Below, one piece after another: positions 1-10,280 of a DNA stretch of 64,000 nt (position 1 is its first letter; every line of letters begins with the position of its first letter). The translations under genes were made by a program, and so were the position numbers. A model generated the notes under the pieces. It was not told the origin of the DNA. It searched no databases and was given only the letters and a program-made list of their open reading frames with translations. This DNA is from Pseudoalteromonas sp. NC201 (GTDB taxonomy: Bacteria > Pseudomonadota > Gammaproteobacteria > Enterobacterales > Alteromonadaceae), in the NCBI RefSeq assembly GCF_002850255.1, contig NZ_CP022522.1, positions 2,231,125-2,295,124 on the forward strand, given 5' to 3'.

Positions 1-2
1 CA

Positions 3-848
3 GAATTTGGAATACCGGAAAAAGAGCTTTGGTTGCTACTCACTAGCGACGAGGAAGGCGAAGCGGAACACGGAACCAAGCGGATCACTCAGTTTTTAAA
101 ACAGCAGCGTATCACATTTGATTTTACCTTGGTCGGAGAGCCAAGCTCAGAAGCGCAAGTAGCAGATACACTGAAAGTCGGCCGCCGTGGTGCTTTGTCT
201 TTTACCATCAATTTACATGGTAAAAGTGGACATGTGGCTTACCCTCAAAAAGCGACCAATGCCATCCATCTAGCGCAAAATATTATGCAAGCATTATTGT
301 CAATGGATTGGCCTAAGCACTGTGATAACTTTGACTCGACCACACTACAATTCACTCATGTAAATTCTGGCGATTTTGTTGACAACATCATTCCAAGCCA
401 ATGTCAGCTAAATTTTAATATCCGTTATACACCCGCATACAACGAATATGAATTGGTCCAGCTGGTCAGAGAAACCATCGAAAAACATACACTCAATTAT
501 GCATTAACGACCAATAACTCCTGTAAACCCTATTACTGCGTAAATAATGATGAGATCCCTTCTCCATCCCTCGCTATCGTCTGCGATGAAATCAACAACC
601 AATGTCATTTCACACCAAAACTATCGACCGCAGGGGGAACATCGGATGGCCGCTTTATTGCTGAAATATCAACCTCAGTATTAGAACTTGGATTGGTGAA
701 CAAAACCATTCATCAAATAGATGAACACACAACAACATCCGACTTAATCCAGCTTCAACAACTTTACTACGGCATCTATAAACGCCTGCTCTACCCTACG
801 CTTCATGTTCACTCAACCACTCAAGATGAACTGCTGCAACTTCGCTAA
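3..848 (+). CDS. DapE-like M20 amidohydrolase, 5' end missing
   Basis: The reading frame is open from the left edge, so this is the C-terminal part (about 281 residues; full DapE is about 375). Seen: TSDEEGEAEHGT, VGEPSS, GRRGALS, SGHVAYP and STAGGTSDGRF, the metal-site and dimerisation-lid motifs of succinyl-diaminopimelate desuccinylase. The family hydrolyses an N-acyl group from amino acids at a two-zinc site in the cytoplasm; DapE serves lysine and peptidoglycan, and the related ArgE releases ornithine. The motifs favour DapE over ArgE. It ends 34 bp before the ornithine-using PKS-NRPS on the same strand, so it may be a cluster paralogue that feeds precursor rather than the housekeeping enzyme. 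Family is firm, substrate is not. Confidence 0.85.
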   Translation, partial: EFGIPEKELWLLLTSDEEGEAEHGTKRITQFLKQQRITFDFTLVGEPSSEAQVADTLKVGRRGALSFTINLHGKSGHVAYPQKATNAIHLAQNIMQALLSMDWPKHCDNFDSTTLQFTHVNSGDFVDNIIPSQCQLNFNIRYTPAYNEYELVQLVRETIEKHTLNYALTTNNSCKPYYCVNNDEIPSPSLAIVCDEINNQCHFTPKLSTAGGTSDGRFIAEISTSVLELGLVNKTIHQIDEHTTTSDLIQLQQLYYGIYKRLLYPTLHVHSTTQDELLQLR

Positions 849-882
849 TTAACAGAAAATAGATAACTTCAAGGAATGCATT

Positions 883-3800
883 ATGGCAATCGAAAATGAA
901 CGCTCTGTTCGCCCCGCAAACGACACGCTACCGATAGCAATTATTGGCATGGGTTGTCGTTTCCCAGGTCACGCGAATAGTCCTGAATTGTTTTGGGAAA
1001 ATATTAAACATGGTGTCGATTGCATCATAGAAACCCCAGAATCGAGATGGAATATCGATACTCATTATTCGTCTGTCAAAGCGAATAAAGGCAAGTTGAG
1101 CTCAAAATGGGGTGGCTATATCGATGATATCGATAAGTTTGATCCAGCATTTTTTGGGATCACGCCTCGTGAAGCCGAGTTTATGGACCCTCAACAACGT
1201 AAACTGCTGGAGGTAACTTGGGAAGCGTTGGAAGATGGTGGGCAAAAGCCATCTGAACTCGCAGGAGAGTCGGTCGGCGTTTTCATGGGTGGGTTTACGC
1301 TTGATTATAAAATCATGCAATTCACTAACCCAGATTTTGACAACATTGATGCTCACACTGCGACGGGTGTTATGATGACGATGCTTTCTAATCGCATCTC
1401 TCATACTTTTGACTTTAATGGCCCCAGCATGTCCATCGATACTGCTTGTAGCTCCTCTATTGTCGCATTAGATATGGCCTGTAAAAGCCTACAGACCGGG
1501 GCAAGTAATATGGCACTCGCAGGTGGTGTGCTATTACATTTGGCACCACAATACACAGTATCCGAGTCTAAAGGCGGTTTCTTATCTCCGACTGGTTTTT
1601 CTCATGCTTTTGACGACTCCGCAAACGGCTATGTCCGCGCTGAAGGCGCCGGCGTTGTTGTGCTCAAACGCTTAGATGATGCAATTAAGGATGGCGACCC
1701 AATTCATGCGGTGATCTTAGCCACTGGTGTAAACCAAGACGGTAAAACACAAGGGATCACGGTGCCGAATGGGGATGCCCAATTGCGCTTGATGAAGGAA
1801 ACCTATGCCAAAGCGAATATTGACCCCGGTAAAGTGCAGTACATTGAAATGCACGGCACAGGCACGCCTGTTGGCGACCCTATTGAAGCAAAGTCAGTTG
1901 GAACACTCCTTGGGATCAACCGTAATCAAGACGATAAATGCTACATTGGCTCAGTAAAAACCAATATTGGCCATACCGAGGCAGCCGCAGGCATGGCTGG
2001 TTTGTTCAAGGCGGTCAAAGCCATTCAAAACAAACAGATCCCACCGCATTTACACTTAAAATCAATTAATCCTAAGATTGATTACGCCAACGCGCCGTAT
2101 GAGATCCCCACTAAACTTACACCTTGGCCTAAGCATGAAGGTTTAGCCGTTGCGGGGGTAAACTCCTTTGGTTTCGGTGGAACCAATTCCCACGCGGTTA
2201 TTCAAGAATTTATTGCGCCAGAAGTACCATCAATACCTCCAGCAAATGAGAATGGCCTAAAACTTTATCCATTAAGTGCAAGAGATCAACACGGGATCCA
2301 TCGCTTTGCCAAAGCGCATAATGAATTTTTGCAAGACAGCGATGCATCACTCAGTGATATTATCTACACACTGGGTGAGCGCCGTGAACATCACCAATAT
2401 CGTCATGCAATTTGTTTCAAAAATGCAGAGGATCTGCAACAACAACTGCAAACACTAACTCATGATGCTGAATTTGCTGCGGCCAGTACGTTGCGCACGC
2501 TGAAAAAAGATGAGCAAAAACTCGTATGGGTCTTCACCGGCATGGGGCCACAATGGTGGGCAATGGGCCGTGAGCTGTACCAATCAGAGCCAACTTTTAA
2601 AGCGATGATCGATGAGTGTGATAGCTATATGTCAACACTTACAAATTGGTCATTGGCTGATGAAATGCTTGCCGATGAATCAGCGTCAAACATGCAATAT
2701 ACTTGGCTCGCTCAAACGGCAAACTTTGCCGTGCAAGTTGCACTTGCAGCAATGTGGCGTCAACACGGCATTTCACCTGATGTCATTGTTGGCCACAGTA
2801 CTGGTGAAGCAGCAGCATTTTATGAAGCCGGGGTCTACTCATTAAAAGATGCTTGCACCATCGTAGTCCATCGTAGCCGTTTACAACATCAATGCCGCAA
2901 CACAGGTAAAATGATGGCGGTAGGACTCTCTGACAGTGATGTCACGCCTTATCTCAACGACCAAGTTGAAATTGCAGCAGTAAACAGTCCAAACTCTGTC
3001 ACCCTAGCTGGTGAAGAAAATGCGTTACACAGTATCGAAACACAACTGAGCGAAGCTGGTGTGTTTTGCAAGTTTCTCCGCGTTGAAGTGCCCTATCACA
3101 GCCAGTTTATGGAACCGATTAAGACCGAATTGCTCGAGTGTTTAGCTGGTATTCAAGCTAACACCGCACATACTCCATTGTATTCAACGGTAACAGGCAC
3201 ACTTGCAGAGGGACCTGAGCTTGATGCTAACTACTGGTGGCTCAACGTCCGCCAAGCCGTGCGTTTTGTTGATGCCACCCGCGCAATATTACAACAAGGT
3301 TATCAAGCATTTTTGGAACTAGGTCCACACCCTGTGCTTGGCGCATCTATTGCCGAAACCGCAGAAGAACAAAGTTGCTCAAGCGTTGTCGTCTCGAGTA
3401 TGCGCCGTAAATCCGACGAACAACACACCTATTACCACGCCGTAGCTCAACTGTTTGGTTTAGGCTTTGAATTAAATTGGTCAGCCATAAATGGTCGAGG
3501 TAAGTTCACTACGTTGCCAACTTACCCGTTCTTGCAAGAACGCTTTTGGACCGAGCCTGAGTACTTTAATCAAGTGCGTTTAGGGCAAAGTAACCATGCT
3601 TTCTTGGGCCGTAAACGCAGTGAAGCTGAACATGTTTGGAACGCGGTAACCGACACAAATCGCGATAGTTTTTTAAGCTGTCACCAAATCCAAGGCAATA
3701 CCCTCTTCCCCGCTGCTGGCTTTATTGAAATGGCGTATGCTGCAGCCAAAGAGACTTGGGGCAATGGCAGCTATGCACTCGACCACTTTGTCATCGATAA

Positions 3801-6800
3801 AGCGTTATTTTTGAATAATGAACACGCTCCCAATGTGCAATTCATTTTGCACCATGATGAACCGAATTTTAAAGTGGTAAGCCTTGAAGATGGTAAAACG
3901 ACCCGCCATGTTCAAGGGACAATCCGCCGAGTACAAAGCGCCAACCTTGCTGAGCCTATTGATCTCAATGCTATTCGTAGTGCCGCTACCAGCGCGCAGC
4001 AGCACGATGAGTTTTATGCACACCTAAAAGAGTTTGGTTACGAATATGGTCCATGTTTTAGAGCCATTGAACAAATCTGGGCAACAGACAACGGCGTGCT
4101 TGCCAAAATCTCTTGGCCTACTCAACTTGAGCGAACAACACAATTTACCCTACACCCAAGTCTACTAGATGCGTGCTTCCAGACGTTAGTATTTACAGAG
4201 CTTGCAAGTGCTAATACTCAGCAATTCTCTATCCGCTTACCAGTGATGCTAGAGCAGATCCTGCTTTGCGGGCAGAACAATACTGACTTTTGGTGTTATA
4301 CCCAAATCACTCATCGTGACGACGAAAAAACGGTCGGTGATTTATACCTCTGTGATGAGTCTGGTCAAGTCTTTGGTGTTATCAAAAACTTTATTGCACA
4401 AAGCGTTGACTCCGCTGCAAGTGGGATCACCACCAGAACCATAGATAGCTGGCTTTACCAAGTCAATTGGCTTGCAGAGCCTGATCAGGAAATACAAGAA
4501 ACTGACACATCGGGGCGTTGGGTGCTCCTCGCAGATCAATCAGGAACAGCCGAACAGGTAGCCGAACGTTTAGCAAAGCTTGGCCACTCTAGCTGTATCG
4601 TTAAATCTGGAGAATACTTTGATATCGACAGAGACCATTGTCATGCATGGCTAGTTCCCGATTCACGGGATCACCTTTCACAACTTATCGAGACTTTGGG
4701 CAAACAAGAAATTCGTGGCGTTGTGCATTGCTTTAGTCTAGATAACAGCGCGATAGAATCACTGACCCTTGCTCAACTGCAAAGAGAAAAACGTCAGTCG
4801 CTACATTCATTGTTAAATCTAGCCAAAACCGTAATTGAACAAGACTGTAAATTCCCGCTTTACGTGGTAACACGCAACGCCAGCCTCGTTAATAGTGAGC
4901 AACTTACCGCGGTGATGTCCGCTTCGTTAACTGGATTTAGCCGAGTGCTCGCACAGCAAGAACTGGTTGATAATTGGGGTGGCCTCATCGATGTTGATGG
5001 CCAAAATGATGCCGAACATATCACAGCTAGATTATTAAGTGACCGCCAAGAAGGGGAAGTTGCTTTTAGGGAAAATCAGGCCTATGTTGCTCGTTTAGAG
5101 CAGGCAACGTCACTTCAACCCGCCTTCCCAACTCGCGTGCAAAGCCATAAAGCACAGTTGATCACTGGTGCATTTGGTTCAATCGGTCAGTTAGTTTGTC
5201 AGCTACTCGTCGATAGAGGTGCACGAAACCTCATTTTGCTTGGTAGGAGTCAATTACCTGAGCGTAAGAGTTGGTCAGAACTTACCTCAAGCGACCGTAA
5301 CTATGATCGCGTTCGGTTTATTCAACACCTTGAAGATCAGGGCGTTAATGTCTCGTTATGGCAGACAGACTTAACTCGAGAGCGTGAACTTCACGCGGCC
5401 CTTGAGTCTTATCATCTAAGTGCACAAGCACCGATCAACGGATTATTTTTCTGTGCTGGTATCGTCAATGACACCTTACTTGGCAATATGGATACCAGAG
5501 CATTTGACGGTGTGTTTGACACCAAAGCGATTGGTGCGTTGATGCTTCACAAAGCACTCAGTAAAGTTGACCTCGAACATTTTGTACTCTTCTCCTCTGT
5601 CGCGGCTCAAGTCACTACCGCAGGACAAACAAACTATGCTTCTGGCAATGCTTTCTTAGATGCCCTCGCCCACTACCGTCGCAATCAGGGTCTTCCGGCG
5701 CTGAGTATCAACTGGGGTCCTTGGGCTATTGGTATGATTGAAGAGTTGGGTCTCGCCGAACATTACAAGAACCAAAGGGGCATGAACTGCATCTCACCAA
5801 GTGCGGGGATGGCTGTGCTTGAACGTATTCTAGACCAAGATCAACCTCAACTCTTAGTGTGTGACGCCGATTGGTCCAAAGTAACCAATTGGTATGCAGG
5901 AAAGCCGAGTTTATTTAGTCACTTGGCTACCCAAGAAAACGACAAGCAAAGCCACCAAGAGCAAGAGTTTGCTCCTTTATACCAGCAAACAGACAGCGCG
6001 CTTCGGTTACCGCTTGTTGCCGATCATCTCGCTAATGCTGTCAGCCAAGTATTACGCTGTAAACGAGAGCAAGTGGAATTAGATCTATCGCTCGGTAATC
6101 TCGGTATTGACTCTATTATGGCGACAGAACTGAGAAATAAGATCACCACCCATTTTGGTGAAACCCTAACGATTGTACGCCTTCTAAGTGGTGCATCTAT
6201 CAACGAATTAAGTATAGAGCTTAATGACAAACTCGTTGAGTCGCTTGGCTTTGAAGTCATAACCACAGAAACATCGCAGGTTCAGCCGGTTTCCGAGACC
6301 AAGGTTAACTCTATTATCGTATCTGATGCCAATGTGGAAGCCGAATTCCCACTTTCCTATGGACAAAAAGCGATTTGGTTTATCAATCAACTCAACCCAA
6401 GTAGCGCTTCCTACAATATCGGCGGCGCGATGCACATTCCTAGTGCCCTGAATATCGACGCGCTGAAAAAAGCCCTTAGTGCTGTAGTTGCTCGCCACCC
6501 AATGTTAAGAACAAACTTCTTCTTTAAAGATGGCGAACCCTATCAAAGAGTCTGGACTCATCGCGAGGATGCACTGCAAGTCATTGATGTACATGGTAAG
6601 TCTTGGGAAGATATTCAACCTATGATGATTGCAGACAATGAACAGCCTTTCGACCTTGAGCACGACCCGCTGTTTAGACTGTATCTGTATAAGCAAAATG
6701 ATCAAAGCTACTACTTTGCAGTGACGATTTATCACATCATCTCAGATGCATGGTCAAATTACATGTTTATCGATGAAATGCAGTCACTGTATGCGCATTT

Positions 6801-9800
6801 TGCAAAAAGTGAACCGTTAGTACTCAGCGAGATAACGTCAAGCTATGAAAAATTTGTCGATTGGGAAACACGCTTTGTTCACTCTCCACGCGGCGCGGCA
6901 AACTATAAGTTTTGGCAGAATCACTTACCTGCTGAGATCCCCGTATTAGACCTTGCAACCGACAAACCTAGACCTGCGGTACTCACCAACGTTGGTGATT
7001 CATATCATTTTGAGTTGGATAAAGCCCTCACGTCTTCATTGAATACCCTTGCAAAGGCACAAGGGTCCACCATGTTCATGGCGTTGCTTAGCATCTATTA
7101 CGCAGTCATGCATAAATATACTCAGCAGGATGAGATCATTATTGGCAGTCCCGTGGCCGGTCGTACAAATCCAGAGTTTTCAAACGTCTATGGTTACTTT
7201 GTGAATCCCCTACCGCTATGCGCAAGGTTTGATCCTGAAACGCACTTTACTTCGCTTTTAGCGCAGGTGAAAGACATTACCCTCAACGCACTAGATCACC
7301 AAGAATATCCGTTTGCGCTGTTAGTGGATAAGCTTGGTATTGAACATGATGCCAGCCGCTCTACGGTATTTCAGGTCATGTTTGTAATGCTCAATCACCG
7401 CGTTGAGCAATCGCATATGGATGAAAATAATGTCGCGTACTATAAGGGCTTTCCTATGCAATTTATGGAACTGCCTGAAGAAGAAGGTCAATTTGACATT
7501 ACGCTTTCGACCTATGAAGAAAATGGCGTGTTCAAAGGCACATTAAAATATAATACCGATCTATTCGAAACCGAAACGATAGCGCAGCTGGCTCGGGACT
7601 ATATCGCACTGACGCGAATGGTCGTTGATAGTCCAAATCGGCCACTTTCGGAGCTTGCCTTAACAAGTCCAGACGCAATAGATGCCTTGGCGACATTTGC
7701 TGAAAGTCAACAAAAGGCACCTGCATTACCGACTTTGGTCAGCCAAATAGAAAATGCGGCGCAACATAGTCCTGAGCTTCCTGCCCTCAGCATTGCCTGT
7801 GGAACAAATGCCGGAGAACTGGCTGCTACTTTGAGCTATTGCGAACTGAACGGTCAGGCAAATCAGTTGGCGCGACTAATTAATTCGCAGCTAGATAACC
7901 AACCTAGTCAAACGATTGCCTTACATTTTGAAAAATCTATCGCATTAGTTGTTGCTTGTATCGCTACGTTAAAAGCAGGTCATCATTTTGTGGTAATTGA
8001 CCCGCAGCAACCCAATGAACGCAAGCAACTGTTGCTTGAGCAAAGTCGCTGCACGTTACTACTTTGCGAAGAAGCGCTAACATCAGATCACCCTACACTA
8101 CTTTGGGAAAGCTTCCAAAGCCAACGAGATGAAATCAGCGAGCACAATTTGGCGTTAAATCATCAGCCAAATGACATCTCGTATATTGTCTTTACTTCTG
8201 GCTCTACGGGTACGCCAAAAGCTGTCCAGGTCAGCCATCAAAACTGGGCTACGATCGCTGTGGACTGGTTAGCCCAATTTGATTTAGCACCCACCTCTCA
8301 TCATTTACAATTGGCCAGCCCAACCTTTGATGTGTTTTGTGGCGATCTCGCGCGCGCATTTTACAATGCGAAGCACTTAGTGTTGTGTCCTAAAAATATG
8401 ATGCTGAACATGCCGGTGTTGTATGACCTCATTGAGACACAGCAGATTGATACGGTTGAGTTTGTGCCCTCTGTGGTTCGTAATCTCATCTTATTCGCAA
8501 AGCAAAGTCAGGTTGGATTCACCAGCTTACGTAGAGTGATTGTTGGCTCTGAGCAATGGCAAATCGCTGAATACCGCGCACTCAAAGGATTGCTACAAGA
8601 AGATGCTCGACTATTTAGCTCCTACGGCACATCTGAAGCAACCATAGACAGTAGTTTCTTTGAGGAATCAGAGCAGTACTTAGAAACCAGTGCAACGGTG
8701 CCTATCGGCAAGCCTTTCAATGCAACGCAACTTATCTTGCTCGATAAGCAAAACCAATTAGTATCCAGTAACGCAGTCGGCGAAATTGCAATTGCGGGGC
8801 AAGGCATAAGTCTTGGCTATCTCAATAATCCAGAGAAAAATGCCAGCCAATTTATCCAACTTCCCGTGTCAGAAAATAGCACCCTACGGGTATATAAAAC
8901 AGGTGATTTAGGTAAGTGGGACAAACACGGCAACCTACATATTCTGCAACGTATCGACAACCAAGTAAAAATACGAGGTCACCGCGTTGAGCTTGGAGAA
9001 ATTGAGTCTAGCATCAACCAGATCCCAGGGATTAAGCGAAGCTATGTAAAAGGGATAGAAGTACACGGGCAAACCCAATTAATTGCCTACTTTGAGTCGG
9101 ATCTTGCGGTCGGTACTGAGTTTGTCCTCGAGCAGTTAGAGAACCAGCTACCAAGCTATATGGTACCTAGTAAGCTGGTTGCTATTGAGCAATTTCCATT
9201 ACTGAGTAACGGTAAAATCGATGCAGCGGCATTACCACAGGTTGAACTCGCAGAGTTGGTAAGAGCATTCGTAGCGCCTGCCACCTTATTTGAGCAGCAG
9301 CTCGCTGAGATTTGGTCCAATATGCTAGGGCAAAAATCCATTAGTCTTCATGATGATTTTTTTGCCCTTGGCGGTAACTCTTTATATTTGATTGAGCTAA
9401 TGGTCAGGATCCAATCAGCCTTCAGCATCAAAATGGAAGTTAATCAGCTATTTAGATTTACAACCTTACATGGCATGGCGAGTGCAATTGAAGATGTAGT
9501 AACAGGAAAAGAAACGGGCGCGTCCCCTTACCTTATCTTCAATGCGGGTCAATCTACTCGTTTATTTGCGCTACCACCAGCGGGTGGTTACAGCATCGTT
9601 TACAAGGCATTTGCCGACGCATTGCCTAACACTGAAGTGATCTCTTTTAATTACCTCGAAAGTGACACTAAGGTTAGCGACTATGCCGACCAAATTATGC
9701 AAATTCAACCTCATGGCCCCTATACCCTATTTGGATACTCCCTTGGCGGTAATTTAGCCTTTGAGATTGCTAAGGAGCTGGAAAACCGAGGTCAACGTGT

Positions 9801-10224
9801 CGGGGATGTGGTGATCTTAGACTCATTCAGGATCACCGAAACAGTCAAAATGCGGGAGCAAGACTTCGCGCACTTTGAGCAAGAGTTAAAAGCACATTTC
9901 GCCCGCCACACCGGCTCAAATACGGTACACGAGCATACACTGGCACAAGCGAGAGACTATATCGATTGGTGTTATAAAGTGAAAAACCTAGGTCAGGTTC
10001 ACGCAAAACTGCACTTTATCGTCGAGCAAAATGCACATGCAGAAGCTGCTCGTCTAACCAGTTGGGATGCAGCATCAGACGCCGAAGTCATTACCTATCA
10101 GGGAGTTGGTAAACATGAGGAAATGTTGATGCCAGATATGATGCAGGCAGGCAACGGCGCAATTATGCAAAGTATTCTACAGGATACCCAAAGCCAAGCG
10201 GTAATAGCAACAAACGTGGAGTAA
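883..10224 (+). CDS. Iterative PKS-NRPS hybrid, polycyclic tetramate macrolactam synthase
   Basis: A 3113-residue megasynthase, ATG at 883 with AAGGA at 871. Domains: KS 16-440 (Cys189, His324, His364), AT 549-850 (GHSTGE, Ser639), DH 905-1180 (HxxxGxxxxP from His934, Asp1096), KR 1425-1640 (GAFGSIG, Tyr1585, second Asp of the LDD region kept), ACP (Ser1744), C 1822-2245, A 2275-2760 (FTSGSTGTPK at 2437), T (Ser2833) and TE (GYSLGG Ser2953, Asp2980, His3078). My by-eye reading of the A-domain code is DVGEIGSIDK, known for ornithine. Known PTM synthases (HSAF, ikarugamycin) have this order and length: the PKS works repeatedly to make two polyene chains, the C domain joins both to ornithine, and the TE releases a tetramate. 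The C domain core reads YHxxxDA rather than HHxxxDG, keeping the catalytic His1951. No ER domain is present. Assignment to the PTM family is inferred from architecture, code and neighbours. Confidence 0.93.
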   Translation: MAIENERSVRPANDTLPIAIIGMGCRFPGHANSPELFWENIKHGVDCIIETPESRWNIDTHYSSVKANKGKLSSKWGGYIDDIDKFDPAFFGITPREAEFMDPQQRKLLEVTWEALEDGGQKPSELAGESVGVFMGGFTLDYKIMQFTNPDFDNIDAHTATGVMMTMLSNRISHTFDFNGPSMSIDTACSSSIVALDMACKSLQTGASNMALAGGVLLHLAPQYTVSESKGGFLSPTGFSHAFDDSANGYVRAEGAGVVVLKRLDDAIKDGDPIHAVILATGVNQDGKTQGITVPNGDAQLRLMKETYAKANIDPGKVQYIEMHGTGTPVGDPIEAKSVGTLLGINRNQDDKCYIGSVKTNIGHTEAAAGMAGLFKAVKAIQNKQIPPHLHLKSINPKIDYANAPYEIPTKLTPWPKHEGLAVAGVNSFGFGGTNSHAVIQEFIAPEVPSIPPANENGLKLYPLSARDQHGIHRFAKAHNEFLQDSDASLSDIIYTLGERREHHQYRHAICFKNAEDLQQQLQTLTHDAEFAAASTLRTLKKDEQKLVWVFTGMGPQWWAMGRELYQSEPTFKAMIDECDSYMSTLTNWSLADEMLADESASNMQYTWLAQTANFAVQVALAAMWRQHGISPDVIVGHSTGEAAAFYEAGVYSLKDACTIVVHRSRLQHQCRNTGKMMAVGLSDSDVTPYLNDQVEIAAVNSPNSVTLAGEENALHSIETQLSEAGVFCKFLRVEVPYHSQFMEPIKTELLECLAGIQANTAHTPLYSTVTGTLAEGPELDANYWWLNVRQAVRFVDATRAILQQGYQAFLELGPHPVLGASIAETAEEQSCSSVVVSSMRRKSDEQHTYYHAVAQLFGLGFELNWSAINGRGKFTTLPTYPFLQERFWTEPEYFNQVRLGQSNHAFLGRKRSEAEHVWNAVTDTNRDSFLSCHQIQGNTLFPAAGFIEMAYAAAKETWGNGSYALDHFVIDKALFLNNEHAPNVQFILHHDEPNFKVVSLEDGKTTRHVQGTIRRVQSANLAEPIDLNAIRSAATSAQQHDEFYAHLKEFGYEYGPCFRAIEQIWATDNGVLAKISWPTQLERTTQFTLHPSLLDACFQTLVFTELASANTQQFSIRLPVMLEQILLCGQNNTDFWCYTQITHRDDEKTVGDLYLCDESGQVFGVIKNFIAQSVDSAASGITTRTIDSWLYQVNWLAEPDQEIQETDTSGRWVLLADQSGTAEQVAERLAKLGHSSCIVKSGEYFDIDRDHCHAWLVPDSRDHLSQLIETLGKQEIRGVVHCFSLDNSAIESLTLAQLQREKRQSLHSLLNLAKTVIEQDCKFPLYVVTRNASLVNSEQLTAVMSASLTGFSRVLAQQELVDNWGGLIDVDGQNDAEHITARLLSDRQEGEVAFRENQAYVARLEQATSLQPAFPTRVQSHKAQLITGAFGSIGQLVCQLLVDRGARNLILLGRSQLPERKSWSELTSSDRNYDRVRFIQHLEDQGVNVSLWQTDLTRERELHAALESYHLSAQAPINGLFFCAGIVNDTLLGNMDTRAFDGVFDTKAIGALMLHKALSKVDLEHFVLFSSVAAQVTTAGQTNYASGNAFLDALAHYRRNQGLPALSINWGPWAIGMIEELGLAEHYKNQRGMNCISPSAGMAVLERILDQDQPQLLVCDADWSKVTNWYAGKPSLFSHLATQENDKQSHQEQEFAPLYQQTDSALRLPLVADHLANAVSQVLRCKREQVELDLSLGNLGIDSIMATELRNKITTHFGETLTIVRLLSGASINELSIELNDKLVESLGFEVITTETSQVQPVSETKVNSIIVSDANVEAEFPLSYGQKAIWFINQLNPSSASYNIGGAMHIPSALNIDALKKALSAVVARHPMLRTNFFFKDGEPYQRVWTHREDALQVIDVHGKSWEDIQPMMIADNEQPFDLEHDPLFRLYLYKQNDQSYYFAVTIYHIISDAWSNYMFIDEMQSLYAHFAKSEPLVLSEITSSYEKFVDWETRFVHSPRGAANYKFWQNHLPAEIPVLDLATDKPRPAVLTNVGDSYHFELDKALTSSLNTLAKAQGSTMFMALLSIYYAVMHKYTQQDEIIIGSPVAGRTNPEFSNVYGYFVNPLPLCARFDPETHFTSLLAQVKDITLNALDHQEYPFALLVDKLGIEHDASRSTVFQVMFVMLNHRVEQSHMDENNVAYYKGFPMQFMELPEEEGQFDITLSTYEENGVFKGTLKYNTDLFETETIAQLARDYIALTRMVVDSPNRPLSELALTSPDAIDALATFAESQQKAPALPTLVSQIENAAQHSPELPALSIACGTNAGELAATLSYCELNGQANQLARLINSQLDNQPSQTIALHFEKSIALVVACIATLKAGHHFVVIDPQQPNERKQLLLEQSRCTLLLCEEALTSDHPTLLWESFQSQRDEISEHNLALNHQPNDISYIVFTSGSTGTPKAVQVSHQNWATIAVDWLAQFDLAPTSHHLQLASPTFDVFCGDLARAFYNAKHLVLCPKNMMLNMPVLYDLIETQQIDTVEFVPSVVRNLILFAKQSQVGFTSLRRVIVGSEQWQIAEYRALKGLLQEDARLFSSYGTSEATIDSSFFEESEQYLETSATVPIGKPFNATQLILLDKQNQLVSSNAVGEIAIAGQGISLGYLNNPEKNASQFIQLPVSENSTLRVYKTGDLGKWDKHGNLHILQRIDNQVKIRGHRVELGEIESSINQIPGIKRSYVKGIEVHGQTQLIAYFESDLAVGTEFVLEQLENQLPSYMVPSKLVAIEQFPLLSNGKIDAAALPQVELAELVRAFVAPATLFEQQLAEIWSNMLGQKSISLHDDFFALGGNSLYLIELMVRIQSAFSIKMEVNQLFRFTTLHGMASAIEDVVTGKETGASPYLIFNAGQSTRLFALPPAGGYSIVYKAFADALPNTEVISFNYLESDTKVSDYADQIMQIQPHGPYTLFGYSLGGNLAFEIAKELENRGQRVGDVVILDSFRITETVKMREQDFAHFEQELKAHFARHTGSNTVHEHTLAQARDYIDWCYKVKNLGQVHAKLHFIVEQNAHAEAARLTSWDAASDAEVITYQGVGKHEEMLMPDMMQAGNGAIMQSILQDTQSQAVIATNVE

Positions 10225-10230
10225 CAGCTC

Positions 10231-10257
10231 GCCCCAAAGCCATCGCTTTGGGGCTTT
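10231..10257 (+). terminator. Hairpin between synthase and tailoring genes
   Basis: A perfect 9-bp GC-rich stem, GCCCCAAAG / CTTTGGGGC, with a 6-nt loop and a short T run, starts 7 bp after the synthase stop. It looks like an intrinsic terminator or attenuator. The next gene starts only 24 bp later, so it probably lowers rather than stops transcription of the tailoring genes. Confidence 0.6.
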
Positions 10258-10280
10258 CTAACGACTTTAAGGACAGAATT

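Noticed and set aside
10248..10280. Upstream start for FAD cyclase 1
   Set aside because: It would begin inside the terminator hairpin and adds residues unlike the family; the ATG at 10281 has AAGGA in place.
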